Made by a program: the position numbers and the translations under genes. Shown here piece by piece: positions 10,456-21,825 of a stretch of DNA of 64,000 bases. The first letter of the stretch is position 1. Every line of letters begins with the position of its first letter. The DNA comes from Euphorbia lathyris (taxonomy: Eukaryota; Streptophyta; Magnoliopsida; Malpighiales; Euphorbiaceae), in the NCBI RefSeq assembly GCF_963576675.1, contig NC_088917.1:31960501-32024500 (forward strand), in the 5' to 3' direction. The notes under the pieces were generated by a model, which saw only the letters and a list, made by a program, of their open reading frames with translations, made no database searches and had not been told where the DNA came from.

Positions 10456-11940
10456 ATGGCCGCTAAACTAACATTGAGAGATATCGCTATGGCCAAGTCC
10501 ATCCACACCCCCCCGAATCCGCATTGATCTACGCGCAACAGGCCTTGTGAATATCACGGTGGACGAAACCGAACCCCTAATCCCCAAAGTGACGATTGAC
10601 CCGGAATTGAAGAGGAAGCTGGCAAAATCGTGGGAGAAAGCCCTAATAGTGAAGCTCCTGGGAAGAAATCTGGGATACGTCGCACTACAGAAAAGAACGT
10701 TAGAGCTATGGAAACCAATTGCAGGAATTAACATGATGGACTTGGGAGAAGTCTTCCATCTTGTGCAATTTGATGAAGACATGGACAGAGATCACGTCAT
10801 CAATGATGGACCCTGGATGGTTCAGGGGCACTATCTCACCGTTCGAACTTGGTCGGCCAACTTTAACCCGCTGGATGCTTGTGTTGAGAAATCCATGGTA
10901 TGGATACAATTACCTCAACTCCCTCTATTATACTATGATGAGGATGTTCTTCTTGGCCTTGCTGGAGCTGTTGGGAAACCGGTTCGTGTGGATGAGAACA
11001 TGGCAATGAAAACGAGAGGCCGACAGAATCTACGTAGAAATTGATCTACTGAAACCACTAATAGCACAGTTTGAGCTAGAGGGTGAAGTCCAGAGAGTTG
11101 AGTAAGAGGGTCTGCACACTACTTGCACCAATTGTGGGTGCTATGGGCATGTCAAAACGGATTGCTGCTGGCCTGGTGCTATTCCTACTAGGGAGACTCA
11201 AAGCACTAACAACATGGTTACGGGAGAGCAAAACAAGGAAGCGGAAACTAACAATGATGTAAATGTGAACGTGGAAACAACAAAACAACCTGGTGAGAAT
11301 GAAGAGGGGGCTGGGGCTTATGGGCCCTGGATGATTGTTTCGAAAAGAAGGTTCAACACAGCAGCGGCGAGGAAGTGGTAGAGTGACAAAGGGCAAAATG
11401 ATAAAGAGCGGGAGGATCAGCGATGTTTGGTTAATGCTAATCCGTTTGCTTCCCCAACGCACATGAACCTGAACCTGCAGTCGGGGGTCGATTTTCGTGG
11501 ATTTGGCAAGCAATAAGGCTCAGCTTTATCACAGCAGAAACCGACAGACAGGAGCTTAGCCAAAAAGAAAGGAAAATCTATTTTGACTTCAACCATTCGA
11601 AACAAGGAAAACCAAGACTCTAATCTGTTCAGCTACACTAAAAGATTTGCAGGTCTCCTAGGAGATAATATGGAGATTGAAGGAGGAGAGCACGGTGATA
11701 TGATTAGTTCTGCACTGGAAATAGGCAGAGGGAAGCGAACATGCACTGAAGTGGAGCCTCGCATACCGTTAAAGGAAATTGGGTCCCTGAGCAGTGAAGT
11801 TGAGGTTCTGAAAGTTAGGGGCAACAACATATTGAATCAAAAATTGTGGGATCGCTCGACACTACGAATTCTAGAAAGAAAAGCCAGGGGGGATAAAATC
11901 ACCCTCCATCTCCATCATAGTGCTTTGATGGTTGCATTGT
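10456..11940 (+). pseudogene. LINE-B ORF1: DUF4283 / zinc-knuckle protein, broken
   Basis: The likely ATG is at 10456-10458. The frame shifts after a run of seven C's (10508-10514), then reads a DUF4283-type domain (10514-11033; DGPWMVQGHYL, VWIQLPQLP). It shifts again near 11034 into an open stretch with the zinc knuckle CTNCGCYGHVKTDC (about 11124-11165). In-frame stops follow, including TAA near 11103 and TAA at 11514-11516. Homology-like sequence continues in that frame to about 11900, just before ORF2. The protein would have been the RNA-binding chaperone of the LINE particle. The start is inferred from family layout. Confidence 0.72.
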
Positions 11941-11961
11941 TACATGTTTTCCCAACTGTTT

Positions 11962-14813
11962 ATAAAGATTATAACCTGGAATTGTTTTGGTGCATGAGGC
12001 ACCAATTTTCAGCGAGCTCTAAGACTGATGGTGGGTACTTACCACCATGCTATCCTTTGCCTTCTAGAAACACGCATCCCGAGTACCCGTGCTACTAACA
12101 TTGGTAAGTAGATTGGTTTAACAAAGTATGAAATAGTGGAAGCTGGGGGTTTCAGCGGTGGAGTTTGGGTCTTTTGGGATGAGAACTTGGTAAAGATTGA
12201 TGTGATCTTCAGGAATTACCAATTCCTTCACTGTGAAGTTACTATGCAGTGGGGCACGGGAGACAGGTCTTCTTTTCTTCTGACTGCTAGTTACATGAGG
12301 CCTCAAATGGCTCATAAGAGGAGGTTCTTTAAGGATCTTCTTGATATTAAAAGTCAGGTGGTTCAGCTTTGGTTACTTTGTGGGGATTTCAACTGCATTA
12401 AGGAGACTAATGAGAAATAGGGAGGCTCAGCTAGAGTTTTGGATAGATGCGCCCCTTTTGCTAACTGGATTAACCAAATGGAGCTGGTGGATTTAGGCTT
12501 CATTGGCCTAAAATTCACTTGGTACCGCGGCTCCTCCCCCCGCACCCGAGTGGCCTGTCGTATTGATAGGGGTCTTTGTTCTATTGACTGGCGCCTGAAA
12601 TACCTGGAAGCTGTCGTAAAACATCTTCAGCGGTTCCAGTCAGACCATGTCCAGTTGCTGATAGACCTATGGAACGCCGAGAATAGAACTGCTGTCCCAT
12701 TTCGGTTTATGAGAGCGTGGCTAACAGACGATTCTCTTAGAAACCAAATTCAGCAGGGCTGGCGGGACTCGGCTTCGCTGATGGAAGCAACAACGAACAT
12801 CAAAGACAACCTGATTCGGTGGAATAAGCAGAGTTTTGGGAATATTTTTGCAAGAAAGAACAGAACCTATGCGAGACTAGAAGGGGTGCAGCGCGCATTG
12901 GCTAACCGGTGCACTAGAGGTCTACTAAGGTTGGAGGAGAGGCTGTGCGCTGAACTGAATTCTATTATAGAGCAGGAGGAACTGTACTAGCACCAGAAGT
13001 CACGGGTTCAGTGGCTCTGCAAAGGGGACCATAACACCTCTTACTTTTATATTTCTACTGTTATTCGCACAAGACGGAACAATGTGGCTGGTTTAAAAAA
13101 AGATGAAGGGATGTGGGAGTGGAATGGAGACAAGCTTAGTGAGATGGCAACCCGTTTCTTCAGAAAGCTGTACAACGAAGAAATGAACGTGAGGCCTCAA
13201 CTGCTGACCCAGGTTTCTTTCCCAAGGCTTGAGACGATGGATATGTAGGAGCTAGCAAAGTCGTATGGTATGGAGGAGGTCTGGGCTGCATTGGGAACGA
13301 TGAGTGCTTGGAAAGCCCCAAGGCCCGATGGGCTGCAGGCGGGTTTCTACTAGAAATTTTGGGAGATAGTGGGAGCTAAAATGGGTGCTTGTACTCTACG
13401 AGCCCTGAATGAAGGGAGGTTGGAGGATGGGATTAACAATACATTGATCATGCTTATACCAAAGGTTGGGAATCCTGAATCCTTATCTCAGTTTAGACCG
13501 ATAAGCTTATGTAATGTCAGCTACAAACTTATAACTAAATGTATAGTTGGGAGGCTGAAATCGCTTCTTCCTGGTATTGTCGGCCCGATGCAATGTAGCT
13601 TTGTGCCTGGCGGGCAAATTACGGATAATATTATTCTGATTCAGGAGGCTGTGCATACTTTTGAGAAGAAGAAAGGAAAGAAAGCTTTTATGCTCCTAAA
13701 GTTAGACCTAGAGAAAGCTTATGACAAAATCAGTTGGAGCTTCCTTCGTGAGACTTTGCAGCAAGTGGGCCTTCCCGCCGGCATGGTGGATATTATCATG
13801 GCTTGTGTCTCCTAGCCATCTCTACATGTACTTTGGAACGGTGAATAAGGAGAGGGCTTCAAACCCTCTAGGGGGCTCCGACAAGGAGACCCGCTTTCTC
13901 CATATCTCTTTATTTTATGTTTAGAGAGGCTAAACCACTTGATTCTGGAAGCAACAACGAGAGGAGAATGGAAACCAGCTACTCTATCTTCTAATGGCCC
14001 ACATCTGATGCACTGTTTCTTCGCCGATGACATAATCTTACTGTCAGAAGCAACATGGAATCAAGCCAAACTGATCAAGGATATTCTTAACTACTTCTGC
14101 GACTGCTCGGGACAAAAAGTGAGCCTTGAAAAATCTTGTGTCTTCTTCTCTTCAAACATCAGACCGAATATCAAGGCTGAAGAGGTCTCCGAACTGGGAA
14201 TCCGATGCACGAATAGCCTGGGATGATATCTGGGAGTGAATATCATTCATGAAAGAGTTAACAAGGCTACCTACAACCATGTGGTAGACCGGGTAAAGCA
14301 GTGACTCTCGGAGTGGAAGGAAAAAACCTTATCTTTTGCAGGGAGAATGAAGCTAATCAAATCGGTCCTCTCAGCACTGCCGATCTATACAATGCAGACA
14401 GTGGCTCTTCCGGTAAGTATATGTCAAAAATTGGATGTAATTAGCCGGAAGTTCCTACGGAGAAGTTCAGAGAGGGGACAGAAAATTCACCTGGTGCGCT
14501 GGAACACTGTGTGCAAATCCTGCAGGAAAGGAGGTTTGGGAATCAGACAGGCTAGGGCGGCCAATATAGCAAACATTGCCAAACTCGGGTGGCAAATGAT
14601 AACCGAACCTGAGTCGTTATGGGTCCGTGCGCTTCGCGGAAACTATGCGGGTAAGAGAGAGGGGCTTGATATGTTCAGAAATAGTAGAACGAAGAGCCAC
14701 ATTTGGAAGAGCATTCTCTACGGAGTGGAACTGCTAAGAAAAGGCCTAAACCGTGTAGTAAAAAATGGATAAGATACTTTGTTCTGGAACGACAACTGGA
14801 TTGAAGGAACTTG
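11962..14813 (+). pseudogene. LINE-B ORF2 part 1: endonuclease and reverse transcriptase, eleven stops
   Basis: One reading frame runs from about 11962 (ATA where an ATG is expected, followed by KIITWNC) to the Copia border. It encodes an EEP endonuclease (LLETRIP near 12061, CGDFNC near 12379, SDHVQ near 12640) and a reverse transcriptase (PRPDG, FRPISLCN, LDLEKAYD, RQGDPLSPYLF near 13876-13910, FFADD near 14020). In-frame stops stand at 11995, 12109, 12418, 12988, 13246, 13351, 13813, 13846, 14224, 14302 and 14770, yet no frameshift was found over 2.85 kb. Decay was therefore by base substitution. It stops at the first LTR and resumes after the third. Confidence 0.85.
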
Positions 14814-16228
14814 TCTTGAAACACCTTTCCACAAGATTTTGATTTGACAAAATCATCCATGATTAAGAGGCAATTAAATTTAAATGCTTTGATTTAATTG
14901 TACTAATGAGTTTGTTCAATATTGAGTGCAAAAATATATACAAAGTAAAAGACAGGACAAAAGTCAGCATAAGCAAAGCTGAGTGGAAAGCAACTCAGCT
15001 TGACAGAATGGAAGCTGAGTGGAGTAAAACTCAGAAGCAAAACGAAGCTGACTAAAGTTGAAGATTTCTTCAGAAGCGGTTACACAGAACGGAGATGACC
15101 AAGTATGCACCCAGCTTAGAAGTCGAACATCCGAAGATTACGAAGAAAGCTGAATATCAGTCAGGACAGCATGAAGGATCCGTTCACTAAAGGACAAAGT
15201 CTGCCAATCTTCTGCACCAATAATTGGAACCTCGCAGACACCTAAAAGACTAATTCCAAGAGTCATGGGACGCTGGATTATTGGTAAAAGACAACTGGCA
15301 CAAAAAGACAAGACAGACGTAAGAAGACAAACCTGACGCCTGAAGAAAATAGTGAAAGGGAATGGCGAAGCAGTCTGAAGACTAACCAGAAATTGTTCCC
15401 CAAAAGAGCCGTTTTGGTGTTAATGGTAACAACAATTCAAAGGATCCAAATCTGCAATTTCCTTCTATAAAAGGACAATGAAGAACCTTGGATCATTACT
15501 CAAGCATCAAAAGAAAAATACAAAGAGAGAAAATTCTGAAAGCACTCAAATACAAAAAGATCTTACACCCACTTTTCTATTCTCTGTGTAAATGCTAGAT
15601 TGATTGTTGTATAATCATCTAAAGTGTTCTTTAGCATAAAAAGAACAAGTCTGTGATCAATAGGAATATTGAGAGTGTTAAGCTGAGTGCTTGGTTGTAA
15701 GCATTCAGTGGTATAGAAATCTAGGTGCTGGGTTGTAGCACTTAGTAGGAGTTGAGTAGACGAATAGAGGAAGGTACTCTTGCATATTCAACTGCCTTGT
15801 AATTGGTTTGTGCTCTACCGTTAAAGAGCTCAGTATTGGATTCAAAAAGCCCGGAGGACTCTAGGGACTGGACGTAGGCAGAGAGGCCGAACCAGGATAA
15901 GTGATACTGAGTAATCTCTGAACTCTCTTTTATATTGTATGTGTTCTTTGCTATATTTACTCAGCATATAAATTGCCTAAGCTGACCTTGAGTAAATAAG
16001 TGGTGCTGAGTTAAGAAGCTGACCTCCAAGAGTGTCAATTCTCAACTCACAAGAAAACAACTTTAGTCAACATCTGACTAAAGCTGTCTTCAAACATATC
16101 TCACCAAGCTGACCAAAAAGCTGAGTTAATAAACTCTCAAAATAACTTCCAGTTAGCTTAATTAAAACGCGAAAAAGTTATATTAGTTCCTAACCCCCCC
16201 CCTTGGAACTAATTACCAGGGACCAACA
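14814..16228 (+). repeat. Copia LTR 1 (1415 bp)
   Basis: It starts TCTTGAAACACC, where the other two start TGTTGAAACACC, and ends GGGACCAACA. A TATA box (ctataaaagg) lies at 15465-15474. The hairpin AAGCTGAGT / ACTCAGCTT occupies 14976-14984 and 14993-15001. The C tract near the 3' end has nine C's. By eye it carries about fifteen differences from LTR2 and LTR3, mostly C-to-T or G-to-A, so it is the most decayed of the three. Confidence 0.93.
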
Positions 16229-16230
16229 AG

Positions 16231-16242
16231 TGGTATCAGAGC
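16231..16242 (+). other. Primer binding site, initiator tRNA-Met
   Basis: TGGTATCAGAGC begins two nucleotides after the LTR end. It is the standard complement of the 3' end of plant initiator tRNA-Met, where minus-strand DNA synthesis starts. Confidence 0.95.
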
Positions 16243-16290
16243 CTAAGCTCACTACTCAAAGATTTAACAATCTTGAGCTGATCCCTAAAA

Positions 16291-19200
16291 ATGGGTGAGA
16301 ATAGCACTCGGTTCCTTCCAGGCAACCAAACAACACAGATACTCCCTGAGGGACTATCAATCACTAGACCTCCCCTATTCTTTGGGTCAAATTATACATT
16401 TTGGAAGAATAGGATGAAAAACTTTATTCAAGCCACAAACATGAGTGCATGGCTTGCAATTGTTCAAGGTCCACATGTGCCATACAAAACTGTTAACGAT
16501 GAGAAAATCGTTAAAAGTGAGGCTGAGTGGACAGAGGATGACCTCAGAAAATTACAAAATAATGCTTCGGCTATAAACATGCTTCACTGTGCGTTAGATG
16601 CTGCAGAATACAATAAGATTTCAGGTTGCGAGTCAGCACAAGAGATTTGGAAGAAGCTTGAAGTAACCTATGAAGGCACAAGCAAAGTTAAGGAGTCTAA
16701 AGTCAATCAACATATGAGACTCTACGAGCTGTTTGAGATGAATGAGAATGAAGACATCTCAGAAATGAACGCAAGGTTCACAAATATTATAAATGAGCTA
16801 AAAAGGCTTGGAAAGAACTTCACTGAAGAGGAACAGGTGAAGAAAATTCTGAGAAGTCTGCCTAAGAGTTGGCAAGCAAAGAAAACAGCCGTAGAAGAAG
16901 CTTAAGACTTGACTACCTATAAATATGATGAGCTGATCGGATCCTTGCTGACCCATGAAATCTCTATGAAAAACTTTGAAGCCAAAGAGAAAGAAAAATC
17001 AGAAGATAAGAAACAAAAGTCACTTGTCATGAAAGCTGACTCGACTAAAGCTGAGTCAACTGATGATGAGGAAATAGCCATGTTCACCAGAAAAATGAAG
17101 AAGCTGTTTAGAAGGAATGATAGAAACGGCAAAAGGTCATTTAGAAGAAATGACAAGTATAAAGCCGGGTCAAGTGACAAATACAAGAAGGACAGCTCGA
17201 AGTCTGTCACATGCTTTGAGTGTCATCAAACTGGGCACATCAAGTCAAGCTGTCCCAACCTCAAAAAGGAGAAGAAGGGAAGCAAAAAGGCTATGGTAGC
17301 CACATAGAGTGACAGTGATGTGTCAACATCATCCGAAGCTGAGCAAAATGAAACAGCCAACATATGTTTTATGGCAGATGATGGAGCTGACCAATCCCAA
17401 TCTGAGCAAGCTGACCTCTCTGAAGATTCCGAGCAGGAGGAAAACAACAATGAGGTAACATCCTTACTTTTGCTTAGAAATGAAATGGTAAATGCCCTGA
17501 GTGGCCTATATACACTAACTAAGAAGTGTAACAAAAAGATTAAGGCACTCAGCAGGCGCTGTGATGAGATTGAAGAGGTCAAACTGAGTGACCTCCGATA
17601 TCTTCTCCAGGACAACTCTGACTTGCATACCAACATGCAAATCTTACATAGGTTTGTCACGGAGGTTCAATCTGAGTCAAAGAAACTTAGAAAGGATATC
17701 ACAATGTTATAGAGTCAAGGGAAGGGCTCAAATAGAAATAAACCCCATGCTGAGTACGCAAATACTAGTCAGCATAAGCAATCTACTCAATGTGAGTGTT
17801 GTGGAAAAAGGGGACACACAAAGGATGTGTGTTGGCATAATAAGCGGACTGTCCAATGTGACTTCTGCGGAAGAAAAGGGCATACCACAAAAGTATGTTG
17901 GCATGCCCAACACAATAATGCTGACCATACTCAGTTCAACCCACAAAGGGTACCTTTTTGTGATTTCTGTGGTAAGCCAGGCCACACCATAAAAGTATGC
18001 CGTCACAAGTTAAAATATGAGTTTGCACCTGTTTATACTAACAAGAAAGGACCCAAAAGGAATTGGGTACCTAAAAATGAATAGTTTAAACTGCAGGTCA
18101 GCTTGACATGCGTGGAGAAGTCAAAACTATGGTATATAGACAGCGCATGCTCAAGGCATATGACAGGTGATGAAACTCAGTTCATCACACTAGAGCTTAA
18201 ACGAGGTGGAAGTGTAAGCTTTGGAGACAACAAGAAGGGTAAGATAGTCGGCTCAGGTACTATCAAAGGTAACCCAACTATTGAGTCTGTCTCCTTAGTT
18301 AAAGGCCTCAAATACAATCTGCTAAGTGTAGCTCAGCTTTGCAAGTGCGGCAGAAAGGTTGTATTTGGTGATACTAAGTGTCAAATACTCGAGGGAAATA
18401 CAAATGAATTAATTTTAACTGCCCCTCGTGTAGAAAATGTATACATGTTAAACTTAGAAAAACAGTTTTCTAAAAACATATGCTTAGTGTCTAAAGAGGA
18501 CAACTCTTGGCTATGGCATAGAAGACTTGGGCATGTCAGCATGGACCTTCTTGCTAAATTAGCTAGAAAGCAATTAGTTGAGGGATTACCCAAATTAAAG
18601 TTTGAAAAAGATCAACTGTGTAAAGCTTGTCAGCAAGGCAAACAAACTAAAAAGTCATTTCATAGCAAAAATATTGTCTCAACCAAAAGACCATTGGAAT
18701 TACTACACTTGGATCTTTTCGGACCTATCCAGCCACTCAGCTTGGGAGGTAAGAAATATTCCTTGGTTATTGTAGATGATTTCTCTCGGTACACTTGGAT
18801 CATCTTGCTGAGCAGCAAAGATGAAACTTTCGAGATGTTTACCACATTGATTAAAAAGCTTGAAAATGACAAAGACCTAAGAGTAGCTCACATTAGAAGT
18901 GACAATGGTGGAGAATTCAAAAACCAACAGTTTGATGAATTCTGTGAAACCAGTGGTATTGACCACAACTTCTCTGCTCCTAGAACACCTCAACAAAATG
19001 GGGTCGTTGAAAGGAAAAATAGAACCATTGTCGAAATAGCTAGGACAATGCTGAGTGAAAATAGGCTTCCAAAGTACTTCTGGGGTGAAGCTGTTCACAC
19101 GGCATGTTACATACTGAATAGGGCTCTAGTTAGACCTATACTTAAGAAAACCCCATATGAGCTTTGGAAAGGACGAAAGCCCAACATTGGATACTTTCGT

Positions 19201-21171
19201 GCCCTTGGGTGTAAATGCTTTATACTCAATACAAAAGACAACCTTGCTAAATTTGATGCTAAAGCTGACGAGGCGATCTTTTTAGGGTACTCAACAAATA
19301 GTAAAGCATATAGAGTATTTAATAAAAGAACTCAGGTTGTAGAAGAGTCTGTACATGTTGAGTTCGATGAAACTGACCCTACAGGTAAGTCAGTTCAGCC
19401 TGAAGAAGATGAACCAGGCTCAGCTTCCGCTGATCAACCAGAAGCCTCTGTGTCAACTATACAGGAGCTGACCCAAGGTAAGCAAGAAATTGAAATATCA
19501 TTTGCTGACCAATCTATTCCTGTAGAGATTGTAGAAACACCTCTTCCAAACGACTCAACACTGCCCAAGGAAATAAAGATCCCAAGAGGACATACAGAAC
19601 AAGCCATTCTTGATGCCGCCAATAACAAATTAATGACCAGAGATCAGCTTAGAAAATACCTCAGCAATGTTGCATTCGTCTCAATACATGAGCCAAAGAA
19701 ATTTGCTGATGCTGAGCAAGATGAATATTGGATCAATGCTATGCAAGAAGAGCTTGACCAATTCACCAGAAATGAGGTATGGGATTTAGTACCTAAACCT
19801 AGGAATCAAAAGCCCATAGGAACCAAGTGGGTCTTTAGAAATAAGCTAGATGAGCATAGAAATGTGATTAGAAACAAAGCTCGACTTGTAGCCCAAGGCT
19901 ATAGTCAGCAAGAGGGTATAGACTATGGAGAAACATTTGCTCCTGTTGCTAGATTAGAAGCTATACGTATATTGTGTGCCTATGCCAGTTACATGAACTT
20001 TAAACTATACCAAATGGATGTAAAAAGTGCGTTTCTTAATGGCTTTATAAACGAAGAGGTATATGTTAATCAACCTCCTGGGTTTGAAGATCCAAAATTT
20101 CCAAACCACGTTTATAAACTCAAAAAGGCCCTGTACGGCCTAAAGCAAGCTCCAAGAGCTTGGTATGAGAGGTTGACCAACTTCCTGCTGACCAGGAACT
20201 ATGTCAGGGGAAAAGCTGACACAACCTTGTTTATTAAGAAAAAGGGTAAACATACCCTACTTGCACAGATATATGTAGATGATATAATTTTTGGTGCTAC
20301 TGACGAATCTTTGTACAAAGAATTTAGCCAACAGATGCAAACTGAGTTCGAAATGTCCATGATGGGTGAACTCAACTTCTTCCTTGGACTTCAAATCAAG
20401 CAAGGTAAGAATGGCATCTTTATAAGTCAGTCTAAGTACACCAAGGAAATGTTAAAGAAATTCAGCATGGTAGATTGCAAACCAATATCAACCCCCATGG
20501 GTACTGATACTGTCCTATGCAAGGATGAGAAGAGTAAGTCAGTTGATAGTAAACTCTATCGAGGTATGATAGGTTCTTTACTCTATCTCACTGCCAGTAG
20601 ACCGGATATTCAATACTCAGTATGCTATTGTGCTAGATATCAAGCTGACCCCAGGGAATCTCATCTAACTGCTGTAAAAAGAATTTTTAGATACTTGCAA
20701 AGCTCAGTTGATGCAGGTCTATGGTATCCAACCTCAAATGACTTCACACTCATTGGATATACTGATGCTGACTATGGACGAGATAAGCTAGAACGGAAGA
20801 GTACTTCAGGAGGATGTCATTTCCTTGGAAGCTGTCTAGTATCTTGGTTCAGCAAGAAGCAATCATCCGTAGCTCTGTCTACAACTAAAGCTGAGTACGT
20901 GGCTGCTGGAAGCTGTGTTGCACAAGTCCTATGGATAAAACAACAGCTTGAGGATTACGGAGTCAAAACAAAGACAATAGAGATCAAATGCGACAACAAA
21001 AGTGCCATTGATCTATCTAAAAATCCAGTCCAACACAGCAAGATGAAGCATATTAGCATAAGGCATCACTTCATCAGAGACCATGTACTAAAAGATGAGA
21101 TCAAGCTGACCTACGTGCCAACAAATGATCAGCTTGCAGATATCTTCACTAAACCCTTAGCACGAGAATAA
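16291..21171 (+). pseudogene. Copia gag-pol, copy 1, with four in-frame stops
   Basis: A single frame of 1626 codons from ATG 16291 to TAA near 21171, interrupted by TAA 16903, TAG 17305, TAG 17710 and TAG 18082. Before the stops is a UBN2-type Gag. A CCHC knuckle (CFECHQTGHIKSSC) lies near 17211, and three more CCHC knuckles follow at about 17791, 17857 and 17959. From 18103 the frame is open for 1022 codons: aspartic protease ([10 protein letters not shown]), GAG-pre-integrase (WHRRLGH), integrase (HLDLFGP, SDNGGEF, VVERKN acidic triad), reverse transcriptase (YVDD near 20273) and RNase H (TDADYG, KAEY, CDNKSA). Pol is thus complete, but cannot be made as a simple Gag-Pol fusion. The same four stops recur in copy 2, so they predate the duplication. 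Confidence 0.9.
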
Positions 21172-21364
21172 TTCAACACACTAAGGGGAGCAATTGGTAT
21201 GTCAAATCCACTCTAAATAATTCTGTATGATTGAATGATTGCTATACTGAGTGGAAATTTGAATGAATGTGCAAATTCCATGCTAAGTAAATTAACAATA
21301 AATATCTACTCTCTATTAAGTTTAAAAATAGAAAAATAACCTCATTCTAAATAGACATAAACAT

Positions 21365-21488
21365 TGAGTGGTTATACTGAGTAGATACAAATGTTGAGTA
21401 AATATCCCATGCTGAGTAGATAGACATATTGAGTCTTCATCTTATGCTGAGTAGAAGCACATACTGAGTGCTCAAACGTATGCTGAGT
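21365..21488 (+). repeat. Degenerate 17-18-bp TGAGT iteron array, copy 1
   Basis: TGAGT starts at 21365, 21378, 21395, 21413, 21430, 21448, 21465 and 21484, so the spacing is 13, 17, 18, 17, 18, 17 and 19 bp. The units share a loose TGAGTAGA....CATA(C/T) pattern. One more TGAGT stands upstream at 21248. The array lies in the non-coding spacer between pol and the third ORF, about 240 bp before its TATA box. It could be an enhancer-like array; function is inferred from position only. Confidence 0.75.
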
Positions 21489-21582
21489 TATTTAGAGATA
21501 GACAAAACATTGACACTTAACATCACGAATGCTTCGAATTCTAGAAAAATAAAAAAGAAACCCACTCGCGTAAAATGAACCT

Positions 21583-21735
21583 ACACGTGTAACCTCTGGC
21601 ACCTTGGAAAGACGCACATTAATGGCAAATCCCATGCGCCGAAGATGTCATAAATGACAGAATCTTTGTCGGTTGAACATCCCTAGGTAAAACGGCTAGT
21701 TAATGAATAAGGGCCGCCGTAAATCGGTATAAAAT
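21583..21735 (+). promoter_or_regulatory. Putative internal promoter of the third ORF, copy 1
   Basis: A G-box-like ACACGTGT (21583-21590), an inverted repeat TGTCATAAATGACA (21646-21659) and a good TATA box, TATAAAAT (21728-21735), precede a CT-rich leader (tctctctctccct, about 21790-21802) and the ATG at 21826. The spacing matches plant core promoters: TATA, start about 30 nt downstream, pyrimidine patch, short leader. This suggests the third ORF has its own transcript rather than relying only on the LTR. Transcription has not been shown. Confidence 0.6.
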
Positions 21736-21825
21736 GTGGAAGAATTCCCACTCACAAATCCTTACTCCTACGATTCTCTGAAATCAAATCTCTCTCTCTC
21801 CCTAAGAACATCAAAACCTTCAAAA

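Noticed and set aside
18130..18165. DSA instead of DSG in the Copia protease as an inactivating change
   Set aside because: I recall [10 protein letters not shown] from other plant Copia elements, so it is probably a normal variant.
20875..20910. TKAEY instead of TEAEY in Copia RNase H as loss of catalysis
   Set aside because: The Glu before Tyr, which I align with the catalytic one, is kept; the change is shared by both copies and its effect is unclear.
21736..21825. Upstream extension of the third ORF
   Set aside because: The frame is open but starts at GTG; the first ATG in good context is at 21826, downstream of the TATA box and leader.
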